A stretch of 64,000 bases of DNA from Antilocapra americana (Eukaryota; Chordata; Mammalia; Artiodactyla; Antilocapridae): NCBI GenBank assembly GCA_007570785.1, contig ML664175.1, positions 7,784,050 through 7,848,049 of the forward strand, in the 5' to 3' direction. A program made the position numbers and the translations under genes. Under the pieces are notes generated by a model, which had not been told where the DNA came from, did no database searches, and worked only from the letters and a program-made list of their open reading frames with translations. Positions within the stretch are counted from its first letter, which is position 1. Each line of letters begins with the position of its first letter. This document shows, one piece after another, positions 12,296 through 26,169 of the stretch.

Positions 12296-13192
12296 CTGAC
12301 AGTTTTTCTCTCAAAATTCAGAGATGCCTAAGTGGTAGACAAATTACTGAGATATGAGGGCAAAATGAGATCAGATTATGTACTGAAAATTTCTTTATTC
12401 CATGGATGCTTTATCTTTTCACTTTTATCACAAGCTGTGCTTTCAGTTTTTAAGTCTTTTGTTAGAGTTCAAATGAAACAGGTTTTCCTGAGAGAAGTAA
12501 CAGAATTGAATACTTGTTGCTTCTGATGTCTGTAAATGATACTATTATTCAGGGTTTAAAGGAAATGATCTTTAGGCATAAAGCTGGCATAATTTAATTT
12601 GTCTTCACTGTTCATTTGTTTGCTTAATTAAATCCAGGATTTAGCAAAATCTCAGAAAATAAAACTGCTTGTGGAAACTACTCCTTAATGACAAAAGCTC
12701 ACAAAGTCAGGTGTTAAGACTTGTTTAATCATTGTGCAATGAAAGGGGGGCTTCCTGTTTACCTTATTGCTGTGAGAGGAATGCAAGTGTGGAAGAGCTT
12801 TGCATTCTGGTTGCAAAACAGCACTTCAGGAACTAACATCGTTAGGGGACAGAGTCGCCAGAGATGATAGACTCCTGGAGTATTGCTTTTCGAATGTGTG
12901 AGATTCCACTGGAAATAGCGCTTTTTGTGTACACACAGCACTCTCCAGTTGAAAGAAATTATGCCCATGTTCCTATGACAAATCACATTCTAATCAAACC
13001 ACTTCACTTTGGTGAATAAGAAATTTTTTAAAGGCTGGAATTGCATTCTCTTTCAGTTAGGGATTTTAAGAGTTTTCTCTCCTTTTCACAGATACGGTCG
13101 AGGAATTGTTTAATTGAGAAGGTTAGAGGATATGCTGCTATATGAATTAATTAGGTTCTGTTTTTAAAGCACTTCGTGTTTTTGTTTTACAG
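12296..13192. other. Intron upstream of exon 1, nothing recognised
   Basis: No clear repeat. This is one of the few repeat-poor stretches and leads into the exon at 13193. The pyrimidine-rich end belongs to its acceptor. Confidence 0.45.
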
Positions 13193-13349
13193 GCATTTTT
13201 CCTGTCTGTCTTCTAAATATATGTGCCCCGGTGTCCCTGCTGTAATGAGCACCTTGCTGGCAAATATAAATGCTTTCTATGCTCACACAACCATTTCAAC
13301 AAGTGCGCAAGTTTCTGCCTCAGATCGATTTGCTGCTACCAACTTTGGA
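13193..13349 (+). CDS. UNC13C: UNC13C internal exon, MUN domain (exon 1 of 4 seen here)
   Basis: This exon encodes part of the MUN domain of an UNC13/Munc13 protein. The MUN domain is the cytosolic helical-rod module that opens syntaxin-1 and promotes SNARE assembly during synaptic-vesicle priming at presynaptic active zones. The 157-nt exon follows a pyrimidine-rich tract ending TTTTACAG and stops before GTAAGT. It begins with one base that completes a split codon, then reads 52 codons and ends on a whole codon (phase 0). The reading includes [20 protein letters not shown] and later [12 protein letters not shown], which I recognise from UNC13 family members just upstream of MHD1. No other AG lies close enough to give a different start, so the acceptor follows from the sequence, but the first seven residues (HFSCLSS) are less certain than the rest. 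Choosing UNC13C over UNC13A/B relies on remembered paralogue residues. The exon is flanked by 9.4 kb of intron downstream and at least 13 kb upstream. Confidence 0.85.
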
Positions 13350-13473
13350 GTAAGTAATTTTTGAACTAAAAATTTCTCATAACTTACTAAAGTTAGATTT
13401 TCAAGGAGTTTTGGATTCCACATGTCTTAGAATTTTGCTGCAGAATATACATCTTAGGGAAAATCTCTTAGTA

Positions 13474-13684
13474 CATGCTCATTCACTCAGTTGTGTCCAA
13501 TTCATCGTGACTTCATGAACTGTAACCCACCAGGCTCCCCTGTCTATGGGGATTTTCCAGACAAAAATACATGAGTGGCTTGCCATTTCCTTCTCCAGGA
13601 AATCTTCCTGACCCAGAAATCAAACCCAAGTGTCCTGCATTGGGAGGCAGATTCTTTACCACTGAGTCACCAGGGAAGCCCTTG
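13474..13684 (-). repeat. Bov-tA SINE, antisense, with target duplication
   Basis: A full-length reversed Bov-tA, ending in the reversed tRNA head CCACTGAGTCACCAGGGAAG. A 10-bp direct repeat TCTCTTAGTA lies at 13464-13473 and 13685-13694. It sits 124 bp downstream of the exon ending at 13349. Confidence 0.93.
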
Positions 13685-13699
13685 TCTCTTAGTATGATA

Positions 13700-14394
13700 G
13701 ACTAAAGTTTGATAGTCAGTAGTCATCTTCATTATATTAAATCATTTATGTAATGGCTTTTCCAATGGAGGAAAACATATTTTGTAATAGGGTAATAGAA
13801 TTTATAGGAAACTTCCTCATGTATGCAAGTTCTCAGATATCGTTCCCTGGTAACTGTGAGTTCTGTTGGCTTCTCTAGAGCCTTTTGGGCTCCATTTACG
13901 CTTCTTATGGATTTCTACTGGTACTAATGGATAAGGATATATTATCTAAGTGAAAATGAAAAAATGTTACGTGTGTGAAGCGACTGAGAAAACTATCTGT
14001 ACCTAAATAAGACTGTCCACCTGGTATATTCAAATGCATTTAATAACATGTTGAAAAGTAAAAATGCAGGGTCCTAAGGAGTCTCAAGTATTTATCTGTT
14101 GTATGTGATGCTGGAACCCATTCTCTATAAGCATAATGAAATTGAAATTGACAAGATCAGAAATAAGATATAAATTTATGGTAATCCCAGTAAAGTGATA
14201 AAGATCTAAACTGAGAGTAGGTGGAGATGGGTTTGGAAACAAAAATTCCAGAGCTTTTCAGAGTATAGAATCAACAGTTCTTTGTGTCCTTAGGCATGTG
14301 AACAGGGAGGGGAAGGGAAAGATGCCTGAAATATTCCCCAGATTTTCACCAGGGCCTTTGGTAGGCAGTAGCTCTCAGTAACCATGTAAGACAA
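13700..14394. other. Intronic sequence, nothing recognised
   Basis: No repeat family or exon was recognised. Confidence 0.4.
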
Positions 14395-14470
14395 GTAGTT
14401 CTATACTCATTTATTTGTAGAGGAAACTAAGATCCGTTGTAGGAAAGTGGTTTCCATGACACCATAGTTT
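14395..14470 (-). repeat. MIR relic, antisense (fragment)
   Basis: TTTGTAGAGGAAACTAAGATC followed by GGAAAGTGGTTTCCATGACAC corresponds to the reversed MIR core (the 'gaggaaactgaggc' segment). Confidence 0.5.
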
Positions 14471-14739
14471 CTCTTTTCACTGCACTTCCAAATTGGTTCA
14501 CTGAATAGATTTTTATTATTGATTATGTTGTTAGAAATCAAATTTTGAGGTATGTATCATAGAGTAGAAACAAATGCGACCTCACAAATAAAAGGTTGTA
14601 AAGCGCTGCTATGTCTACTCTTTCCTTGTCCTTTACATCTACAAGAAAGTGCATGGGAAGTGTGTGAGATCAGTTGGAATGAATTAAAGGAAAAAGTAAT
14701 TATTATTTATTGACAAATCAAAATAAATACTAATAGAAA

Positions 14740-14900
14740 AGAACACTTTCTGGGTTAGGAGTCATGGAGTTTGAGTTTGTATTCCAATTTAGCAAGTCTG
14801 TTCAGTCATTTAAGCCTCAGCATCTCAGTACATTCAGTGAGGATAGAAATTTTTGCTCTAACATGTTTCTCAAGTTTAATATGAAAATCAAATGAAGTAA
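14740..14900 (+). repeat. MIR relic, sense
   Basis: The segment has GGAGTCATGGAGTTTGAG, a TTCAGTCATTTAAGCCTCAG block and a late AAATCAAATGAAGTAAAAG block, in MIR order. Confidence 0.6.
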
Positions 14901-16149
14901 AAGATAAACTAGTTTTTAAGACTTCAGAGTTCTCTCTAAATATAAGGTATGAAGATTTCATCTCTCCTGACTACCTCAGCATATACAATACAACATCAGC
15001 TACTTTTGTTAGACAGATTGACTCTCGTAAGAGCTGGCACCAAAGAAAACTCCCTGACCAGCTCAACAAAATACTGTTATGGCCATTACCAGATCATAGA
15101 ACAGTTTTTGTTATAAAAGCCTCATCTTGATAACAGTATTCATTGTCTTGGGATTTTACCTGTAACATAATGCATTTGGTTTTATGAAATTGTTTTGCTT
15201 TTAATAGTCTGTCTGGGTATACTGTAGAGACTAAGCCAATCTTGTGGAACACTGAGGCTGTCTACATGTGATTAATTTCCACTGTAAAAACTACCTGAAG
15301 GAGAATGAGATAGCATGCTTCATGCTGACCCAGAGAAGAGGAACCAAATTGATTTCACTACGTTGTAGTGTTCGAGTAGCAACGTAATTATTAAGAAGTT
15401 CATTTTGTAAATCAAATAACTTATAGAAGACGGTCAAAATAAGTCTTTTTTCAGACTACATCTTGATAACATGGTGATTTGATACATAAATCTAGCTAGA
15501 TTTTCCTCTACCTATTGAAAATAATCCAGTTTGCTCAGGAAAATACATATACAAAAGTATGAAGTTCCCTGAATCCACTTGGCCTGAAGTTCTTATTAAT
15601 CTGATTTCTGAAGCTGATACTGTCAGTTGTGACTCAGACAGAAACACCATTATAGAGCCCCCTTTTTATCTTGTCCAAAGGTATAATCTAGACACATTTA
15701 ATCTTTAAAAAAAAAAGTGGAAAAGCTTTCTTACCTATAAGGATTGTAAAGCAAACATATATTTAAGAAAAGAAAATCATTACTCTTCCAAATCCAGATT
15801 TTTTATATACAGTGCTATTTAAAGTCATGGTTTAGATGAAAAATGTTTAAGAATAAAGTGAAAACTATAGAACCATGTGTGTGAAGAGGAAGAGCAAGCA
15901 AAGTTCACTGAGAAAAATGGTTAGACAACTTGGGTGAAAAAATAAAAATCTGACATTATGAAAGACAAGGTAAAAATATTTTAAGAAAAGAGGAGTGTAT
16001 TGCTTTGTCAATTGTTGCAAAACTCCAAGTAAGATCCAGAAAGACATGAGGTTTGGGCAATTAGGAGGTCATTGCTAAGTGAAGTGGTTGAGATTAAAGC
16101 CTAATTTCTTAGAAATCCTCATTGAATGGCATGTATGAATAGTGGTATA
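14901..16149. other. Intronic sequence, nothing recognised
   Basis: AT-rich. No exon, RNA gene or identified repeat. Short minus-strand open frames near 15865-16047 are chance. Confidence 0.4.
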
Positions 16150-16530
16150 AATTAGGGTGTGTTTATTCCCTAAAATATAATGCAATCATTTAAAAAATCA
16201 AGTTTTATATCAATAACTTAAAGTTTTTAAAGGAACATATATATAATTGAGCAATGCCAATGAAATAATGACAAATAAATATATATACATACAAAACTCT
16301 GTATATACTCTAATTCCAACATTCAAAACACACACATACATACGTAGTTACTGGTTTAGAAACAAGCCTGAGAGAAAATGTACCAAAATGCCAATGGTGC
16401 AACCACTTGGTAGGAAATAGCTAATTTTTTTTTTATGTATATGTGGGGGGAGTGTATTTATCTTTTTATTAAAGGTGTACATTTTTCTATATTTTTAATT
16501 TATAATAATGAAAAATAGAGAAAATGTGTG
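16150..16530 (+). repeat. Possible very old L1-like 3' end
   Basis: A stretch resembling the end of an old LINE: an ACCAAAATGCCAATGGTGC block, then a run leading into TTTTAATTTATAATAATGAA. Family and boundaries are uncertain. Confidence 0.3.
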
Positions 16531-17390
16531 AGGAAATTGAGACTAATCTGTTAAGCAACTTGAATGAGATGATAAGGGAGATTGGTTAAGACTGAAGTGC
16601 TTTATCATGAAAAAAACATGTTATTTTTACTGTCTGGTAGGGTAGGAGTTTTTAGTGTTTAATAAGATATATGGAATATATTTATACATTGTTAGGACAG
16701 AAGCTAGCTGCAAGAGTGATGTTGGAAATTTATTGGATGGAGCATAAGTGATTCCATAACATTCCAGAGGACAAAGAAGTAAACATGGTCAGGAGGACTG
16801 AAGGAGAAACATTCTCTGAAATAAAAAAAGGACAAGTTCTGCTCTGAAATTTGAGGGAATGTTGTGTGAGTCCTTTCAGAGAATGTTAAGCTTTTGATAT
16901 AGGAGTGAAAATTTGATGAAGTCAACATTTCCCTAGTTATATTACATTACAGCATTTCCTAATCTTCTCTGATTGCCTACAGGACAAGAAATGTCCCTGT
17001 ATAAGATAAGGCTTATGATAGAGATGTGGAAAAGGTTTGGTTAAGCTCCTGAAGGGAATAGAAAGAGGCCTCAGGGCCTCTTAAGATGAGTTCCTAGTAA
17101 AGCTGAAGGTCTCATTTGGCTTTAGGAAGCATAACTCTGTTGTCATAATAATTCATGTGGCTGTGCATTTTTCTCAGAATTTCTTAGCATGTTGATTCTG
17201 ATGTGGTAACAGTTTCAGCATAAGGCTGAAATTTTGCCAAAAAAAAAAAAAAAAAAAAGAGGCAATGGAAGGATTAGGCAATCAAAGAAAGTTGAAGTGA
17301 CTCACTGTGGAATCTAGGTTTGATAAATGGAATCATGATAGTGACAGAGACAAAGGATTTGGGTAGAAACATATGCTGCTGCTGTGATTA
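16531..17390. other. Intronic sequence with a 20-A tract
   Basis: No element recognised. Twenty consecutive A lie at 17239-17258. I found no convincing direct repeat flanking them, so they may be an isolated homopolymer. Confidence 0.4.
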
Positions 17391-17584
17391 GTCTCTCAGT
17401 AGTGTCTGACTCTTTGCAACCCCATGGATGGTAGCCCTCCAGGCTCCTCTGTCCATGGGGATTCTCTAGGCAAGAATACTGGAGTAGGTTGCCATGCCTT
17501 CCTCCAGGGGATCTTCCCAACCTAGGGATGGAACCTGAATCTCCTGTGTCTCCTGCATTCTTTACCCACTGAGCCATCAGGGAA
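17391..17584 (-). repeat. Bov-tA SINE, antisense
   Basis: Reversed Bov-tA with GCTCCTCTGTCCATGGGG, a CAAGAATACTGGAGTAGG block, and a reversed tRNA head (CCCACTGAGCCATCAGGGAA). Confidence 0.9.
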
Positions 17585-18017
17585 GAACCATCTCCCATAT
17601 CTAGGAGAAGACTGTTGAAAATTGAGTATAAAACAGTGGTGTCCTAGAGCTAGTTTGTGCCTGATGGCAGACAATGATTGCTGAATTTTAAAGAATATTG
17701 CAAGCTGGTTGTTGAATACAGCCATCTTTGAAACTGGAAATATGAAGAATATTTACATCATGAAAATTAGTAAATGCTAAAAATCAAGGCTTTATTCTGT
17801 TGAATAAATGGTTTTTCAGCACACCCTTGTGTGCAAAGATTGCTGGGAGTCAAGAAGATCAAAGAATTTGATTGAACAAAAATATCTTCATTGGTGTTGA
17901 AAACACCATAGGTAGAACAAGAGTTGAAAAAGAAGAAAAATTTCTGTTAGGTGGGAGTCCAGTTTTCAACTCTGAAGAAAATAATTTAAGAGCTTTATTT
18001 AGTGAGTATTTGAAGAC

Positions 18018-18172
18018 TATAGCCCACCAGGCTCTTCTGTCCATGGGATTTCCCAGGCAAGAATACTGGCATGGGTTGCCATTTTCTCCAGGGGCTCTTC
18101 CCAACCCAGGGATCAAACCCATGACTCCTGCATTGGCAGGCAGATTCTTTAACACTGAGTCACCTGGGTGGC
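18018..18172 (-). repeat. Bov-tA SINE, antisense, truncated
   Basis: Starts inside the SINE body at ATAGCCCACCAGGCTCTTC and runs to the reversed tRNA head ACACTGAGTCACCTGGGTGG. The reversed 3' tail is missing. Confidence 0.88.
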
Positions 18173-18305
18173 CCTATCTTAAGACACAAAGAGCAAATAA
18201 ATTATTAGTAAAATTTATGTTTATCTAGCTCAATTTTTTTTTTCTTCAGCATAGACACCTTCTTTGACATAGCCAGTGCCCCACAAAAAAAAAAAAATTA
18301 CCCTG

Positions 18306-18432
18306 CATCACTGATGGAATGAACATGAACTTGGACAAACTCTGGGAGATGATGAGGGACAGGGAGGCCAGGTGTGCTGCAGTTCATGGTGTGGAAAAGA
18401 GACCGGCACAGCTGGGCAACTGAATAGCAGCA
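18306..18432 (+). repeat. BovB 3' tail fragment, sense
   Basis: GAATGAACATGAACTTGGAC, GGGACAGGGAGGCCAGGTGT and a GCAACTGAATAGCAGCAACAA tail match the last part of BovB. It is short and diverged. Confidence 0.8.
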
Positions 18433-18454
18433 ACAATCCCTTACTATTACATGT

Positions 18455-18605
18455 ATTCTTTTATTTATTCACTTATTCACCAAATGCATATTTATGTGAT
18501 ACTTCATGTAAGGCATGATGGCCGGTAGTAGATGGACTGAAAGATAGATGTTGACCTCTGTTCTCTGAGGCTTATACTCGGGGATAGTCAGATAACTGTT
18601 TGTGA
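18455..18605 (-). repeat. L2/MIR-type 3' end, antisense
   Basis: TTATTTATTCACTTATTCACC followed by a diverged block around AAGGCATGATGGCC matches the reversed end of an L2-class element. Confidence 0.5.
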
Positions 18606-18859
18606 CAGTAACCATGAATCACTCCCCAAATGGGGTGTCAAAGGAGCTCCTATTTATAAATGTGCTTAGAGATTGAGGAGGAGAAAGTGATTGATACTCC
18701 TCAGAGGCTCATGGAAGCTTGCCAAAAGGAACAGTACTTTTAGGGGTGAGTAGTATTTTTCAAAGCCCAAGAAATAGCAGGAAAACTACCTGGGTCTTCA
18801 AAGTAAAGACAAGGAGAAGATGCAAAAGTAAGTTAAAAGGGTGTGTAGTGTGCCTACTG

Positions 18860-19060
18860 AGTAGGGCAGATAGAATAAAAGATGGAAATAAAAGAGATTA
18901 TTTTGTTGCTGGATTGACATTAGATTACTGAGGGCCTTTAATGCCCACTAAGATATTTGGACTTAATTCTTGAGGAATTGTGTAGAATCTGTTCGAATTT
19001 CTGACTTAGAAACTTTACTCTGTAAAGGAAAGTTTGGAGGTGAAAGAGAGTATCTGTATC
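18860..19060 (+). repeat. Ancient mammalian repeat, family not named
   Basis: GAGGGCCTTTAATGCCCACT followed by TATTTGGACTTAATTCTTGA matches a widespread old mammalian repeat whose name I cannot give with confidence. The segment at 56180-56890 is a second copy. Confidence 0.45.
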
Positions 19061-19769
19061 AGGCAGGGATTCAGCTCTATGGTGATGAATGGAAACTAAA
19101 CTTGTGGTGGTGATCCCTATGCAGTGTATACATATGTCAAACTATGACACTGTTCGCCTGAAACTTATGTAGTAATTTAAAAAGACAGCTCTTCCTCCTG
19201 ATCATCAGCCATGTTCCAACATATGTGTTCCTTTTCCAAATCCCTGAGACACCTGAAATTTCTGATAAAATGACAAGGCATGCTTACAATCATAGAAAAT
19301 GAAAAAAAAAAAGTCTAAAATAAATTTCAAAAAGAAAATAAAAGAGAGAGACAGAGAAAGGACCTGAGAAAATATTTGAAGAGGTAATAGCTGAAAACTT
19401 CCCCAACATGGGGAAAGGAAATAGTCAGCTAAGTCCAGAAAACTCAGAGAGTCCCAGGCAGGATACCACTGCTTTTGGAGTGAGATACTGAGAAGCAAGC
19501 GGATCTAGAGAGAAGCTGGGGATGATGCAGAGGTTCCTCATCATCCTTTACCCACCTTCCTTATAATCCTTTCACAATTCCCAGGGTCCTAGGGAAACTT
19601 ACTAAGAGTGTCCTTGTGGGATAACAACTGCCTCCCTCTACTCAAAATACTCCCTCTTTCCCTGGGCCGAAGGTAGTCCACCAGCTGGTTTTGTATGGCT
19701 TATAGTTAAGAAGAGCTTTTACATTTCTAAGTAGTTTTAAACAAATCAAAAGACGACCATTTTTTGATG
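19061..19769. other. Intronic sequence, nothing firm
   Basis: A purine-rich stretch (about 19290-19400) contains short GA runs. No element or exon was recognised. Confidence 0.35.
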
Positions 19770-19965
19770 CATGAAAATTATACGAAATCTAAATTATGTA
19801 TCCATAAGCAAAATCTTACTGGGAAACAACCATGCTCATTTTTATATTTTGTTTATAGAAACACTTGTGCTGCAATGGCAGAGTTTAGTCGTGACAGAGA
19901 CCACAGAGCTGCAAATACTTACTGTCTGGCTCTTCACAGGCGTTAGCTGACCCCTGGTCTGGAGT
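19770..19965 (+). repeat. DNA-transposon relic (hAT/MER type)
   Basis: The order of CTGCAATGGCAGAGTTTAG, GTGACAGAGACCACAGAGC, ATACTTACTGTCTGGCTC and GCTGACCCCTGGTCTGGA matches a common mammalian non-autonomous DNA transposon. The 60-codon open frame across it is not a gene. Confidence 0.6.
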
Positions 19966-22284
19966 TATTCTTGTCAACTAATTAAAACTTAATTTTTGAT
20001 AACAGATAATACTTTCTGCTAATGTTATAGATTTGGTCCCTAACAAATACCATGCATAATGTGCCAGTTTCAGGAATGTGGCATGCCCCTTGGGAAACAT
20101 TTTTTAATCACACAGTCTTATTTCTCAAATCACACCATGTAGGTAATAGGCCCCTTCTGCTATCACAAAGCCAATCTCATTCTAGTTAAATAGAAATATG
20201 GTAAATAAAATTAAATTTTAAGCTGTCCTGCTGTTTAAAAAATGTCTATGAAAAATCAGTCAGTAGCACACTTTTAATTTCATATCATCTGATATTGTTT
20301 GGTATTTAGCAACAACAAGCCTGGTGGTTTTCTCCCCAGTGTACTATTTTCTTTGAATGTAAATTGTCCAGCTGGGCACTGAAGACCTAGGTAGGAAGAC
20401 CAAATGTATAATCTGTATCAGTCAGAATTTTGTTCAGCTGCGTGAAACAGACTAAACAAAGTTAACTCAATATTTTTTTCCCATGTAACCTAAGTCCAGA
20501 GGTAGTAAGGATTTCAGGGCTAGTACAGCTGCTCAGGATTGCAGTGTTTTGAAAGGATGGACAGCCAGAATTAAGGGTGAAATGTGGGGGCTCCTCGCTT
20601 CCCACCTCATCCTTCTTACCATTTGTTTAGCTTTTATCTTATAGCCTCAGTGTATTTGACCTTCTTGTATCTAGTCTCAGTTTAAAGTGGAAAAAGAAGG
20701 GACATACAAAGGGCAAATGGAAAAATGGCCTGACAAAGAATTATATGGCAAACACTAATATTATACAACAAACTCTGCAGAGCATTCTCTTAGAATCTTT
20801 CTAAATAATAATTCACTGGTAATATTTTGGCTAGTTCTGTCCCCTTTAATAAGCTAAATACATCTCGTTGGCCAAAACTTTGCTACATGGCAATTCCTAG
20901 AGTTAAAAAAAAGCCTTGGAAGGTAAGTGTTTCTTAAAGGACACATTTGACTCTTGAGGTTCTATTAGTAAGGAAGAGAAGAAGAATGGATATTGGGCAG
21001 ATGGCCAGATGAGTTGGTTCCAATGTGTTTGGGTCATATCGTAGTTGACTAGAGTCATGTCAGCTGTCTTAATGATTCATGCCAATCGCAGAGGTCATAT
21101 AGAGCATTCAGAGACTGACACAAACACATTGATTTTTATGATCATTGAATGATTAACTGCTGTGACCTAAACTGATGATTGTACTGGCTCTTTTATTTTT
21201 CTGTTTTGATTGAGAGTCACTGACCCACATCAGTGGGTGATGGGGGGTTAATAAAGGGCAGTATAGGTCACCTCCTCCCCTAAGAAGATATGATAGGGCA
21301 TAAGAAAGAAAAATCCAAGACATTCATTGTGTTTTTTGGCAGCTTTCCTAGAGAATCTTACTTGCCTAATAAGATGACAAGTTTCTGGAAGACAAGTTTC
21401 ATTTCTTAGGCTCCTTCATTGCCACCACAGGCATTAGTTAACACAGAAGCCATACTCAAATTTTGTTCACTGATGTATAAACCTAATAGAAGGCAGTTTA
21501 TTCAGAAAATTGAAGTCCTCAGCTGAGGAACGATATATCAACTCCTGTTAATATTCAGCTCATTTCATCAAGATCAGTGACTCCAAGGAATATGAGTTAT
21601 ATACCCCATAAATCTACCTTATATGTGAAACTAGAGGGAAAAATTTCTACTTTTGCTAATATATTGCATAGTATAAGGTAGTATTTATAGAATATTAATG
21701 TAGGGATAAGCCTTTAATGTCATCTAACCATCTCCCTATTTTTTTTTTTTTTCGTTTAGGAACCAGGGACTCAGAGTGGTTTTTGTCAATCTATAACTTT
21801 TTTGGGTGACTTTGGTGGTTTTTACCTTATCTAATTTGTTTAATTTATTTAATCCACACACCTATATCTGTATGATTATTAGCAAAACTACTTAATTCTT
21901 ATCATTTATCATCTTCAAATCCTTCTCTGAAGAGGTCAGTCCAGTCCTGAACAGCATCAGAGGAAGGCATCAGTAGTTTTTTGTTCACAAGATTTTTATA
22001 CTTTTTTTTAGCACTAAATCATAAATATACTATAAAGGTAGTTGATCCTTTAAGATTATGAAGTCTATTACCAAAAGGAAAATGCTTTTTGAATTTGATT
22101 TTGACAAAAAGAGCAGTTATTTCCACTTCCATAGATGGGAGAACTTTAAAAAACTATAGTTCAATTTTGGAGAGATGGTATGGCATGTGAGGATTGTAGG
22201 GGGCTGGGTTACTTTTTTCTTCCTGACTCATACTGTGTTGTCTGGACTCTTTCTAACACAACTCTCTGGATACTGTCTCATTGA
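19966..22284. other. Intronic sequence, largely repeat-free to my reading
   Basis: No exon or confident repeat in 2.3 kb. Sequence near 20415-20560 could be a very old interspersed repeat. Being repeat-poor and close to exons, this stretch may contain conserved non-coding sequence, which I cannot test. Confidence 0.35.
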
Positions 22285-24398
<2,114 letters not shown>

Positions 24399-24488
24399 GA
24401 ACACTTTCCCGCCAGCAATACTGAAAGACTGCAAGACCTGAAATCAACTGTTGACCTGCTAACAAGTATCACCTTTTTTAGGATGAAG
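24399..24488 (+). CDS. UNC13C: UNC13C internal exon, MUN domain (exon 3 of 4 seen here)
   Basis: This 90-nt exon encodes 30 whole codons beginning [15 protein letters not shown] and ending [11 protein letters not shown], a very conserved UNC13 segment. The equivalent in UNC13A/B reads NNFPAS-(S/G)[16 protein letters not shown] in place of the second S/G-P is one reason for calling the C paralogue. The acceptor is TTCTAATTAATCAG, with a rather weak pyrimidine tract, and the donor is AAG/GTACAT, with a non-consensus +4 to +6. Both ends are phase 0. The exon lies 1.6 kb after the 69-nt exon and 8.2 kb before the next. It contributes to the MUN helical bundle upstream of MHD1. Confidence 0.92.
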
Positions 24489-24869
24489 GTACATCATTTG
24501 TTTTTTTTTTTGTCATTGTCTCCACGTGACACACATTTATTCCCTGGTAAAGTCTGGTTTTACCTGTCTCTTGATAAGTATTGTTCATCCCTGGTGATTA
24601 AGATGTGGTGCCTTTGCCCAAGCTAAATGAATCTTCCAATATAAAATGTTGAGAAAAGGATTATCCCAAATGCTTAGGATATTCTGATACATTGGCTCAA
24701 ATTTAATTTTAAGTTAAATCCATCTTAAACAAAGCTCTCCAATGAGTGAAATGGCACTTACTTAAAAAAAATCTCTAAGAACATTAAATGGAAATGATGT
24801 TCACTTTGCGTTTCAGCTTTAACTCAGCTATTTTGCTGGACTTCTTTTTTCCTGTGTATGTTTGTATGC

Positions 24870-25048
24870 ATACATGCTCAGTCATTCAGTTGCGTCTGAC
24901 TCTTTAGGACCCCATGGCCTGCAGCCTGCCAGGCTCCTCTCTCCATGGGATTTTCCAAACAAGAATATTGGAGCAGGTTGCCATTTCCTCCTCTAAGGGA
25001 TCCTCCCAAACCAGAGGTCAAACCTGGGTCTTCTACCCTGGTGGCCGG
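24870..25048 (-). repeat. Bov-tA SINE, antisense, truncated head
   Basis: Reversed Bov-tA (CATGCTCAGTCATTCAGTTG through GGGTCTTCTACCCTGGTGG). Part of the tRNA head is lost and runs into a microsatellite. Confidence 0.88.
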
Positions 25049-25049
25049 T

Positions 25050-25175
25050 CTATCTATCTATCTATATCCAGATATATGTAAGTCCATATATATATGTGTG
25101 TGTGTGTATACTAACTATATCTATATACTACCATATATATTATATATGATAATCTCAGTTATATATATATATATA

Positions 25176-25206
<31 letters not shown>

Positions 25207-25207
25207 T
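25050..25207. repeat. Compound microsatellite (TATC/TA/TG)n
   Basis: Tandem TCTA units, then TA and TG runs, twice alternating, between a SINE and a BovB. It is likely length-polymorphic. Confidence 0.9.
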
Positions 25208-25215
25208 TATCCCCA

Positions 25216-25653
25216 TATAGTCAAAACTATAGTTTTTCCAGTAGTCATGTACAGATGTGAGAGTTGGACCATAAAGAAGGCTGAGCACCAAAGAATTGAT
25301 GCTTTCAAACTGTGGTGCTGGAGAGTCCCTTGGACAGCAAGGAGATAAAACCAGTCAATCCTAAAGGAAATCAACCCTGAATATTCAATGGAAGGACTGA
25401 TACTGAACCTGAAGCTCCAATACTTTGACCACTTGATGCAAACACCCAACACACTGGAAAAGACCCTGATGCTGGGAAAAATGGACAGGGGGAGTAGGGG
25501 GCAACAGAGGATGAGATAGTTGGATGCCATCATCGACTCAATGGACATGAGTTTGAACAAAGTCCTGGAGATAGTGAAGGATAGGGAAGCCTGGTGTGCT
25601 GTAGTCCATGGCGTTGCAAAGAGTTGGACATGACTGAGCAGCTGAACAACAAA
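25216..25653 (+). mobile_element. BovB 3' end, sense (about 440 bp)
   Basis: From a CAGTAGTCATGTACAGATGTG block, through GGAAGGACTGATACTGAACC, to GACATGACTGAGCAGC and a CTGAACAACAAA tail. It is the reverse complement of the same BovB region at 8052-8550. Confidence 0.92.
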
Positions 25654-26169
25654 TATTTATCTACACATTGTTCCAGCTTCTGAAAGTTAAAGTGATACCC
25701 AATCCACAGGCACCCGCCACCTCCTCCATCTGCCTGCTTACCTACACCTGTGTCCATATTCTAATTTTTTTTTCGCATTGTTACTGCTTAGGTATTTGTT
25801 CTCCTAAAAAAAATAGCTATATCTTCTACTCATGCAATTAATTTCCTCCCCTCCTAATGCCAAAAATTTGGCCTCTGTGCACTGGTACTTAATCAAATCT
25901 CTCAGACAGTTTTGGGTGAAGTAGAAAAGAATTCATCAAGTGCTGTGGGGGGTAGAGGAGAAGGTGGGTTGGATGTCGCTGATTTGATCCAGGTGTGCTC
26001 AGGGCCTGTGCTTCTTTGATTTTGTCTCAGGTAATCTCTTGATGAGTTTCTCTGGTTCCTTTCATCTGGCCTCAGGTGGTCTTCTCTAGAATGAATAGTG
26101 CTGACATTTTCCATGTGTTAGATTTTAGTTCTATAAAGAGTTTATTGATTTTGTTATGTGTATCCCTTG
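25654..26169. other. Intronic sequence, nothing recognised
   Basis: No repeat family or exon was identified. A minus-strand open frame at 25902-26114 shows no known domain. Confidence 0.4.

Noticed and set aside
17239..17258. Poly(A) tract as a second poly(A)-only insertion
   Set aside because: I found no flanking direct repeat, unlike the case at 60192-60240.
19764..19946. 60-codon open frame containing FSRDRDHRAANTYCLALHRR
   Set aside because: It coincides with a common DNA-transposon relic.
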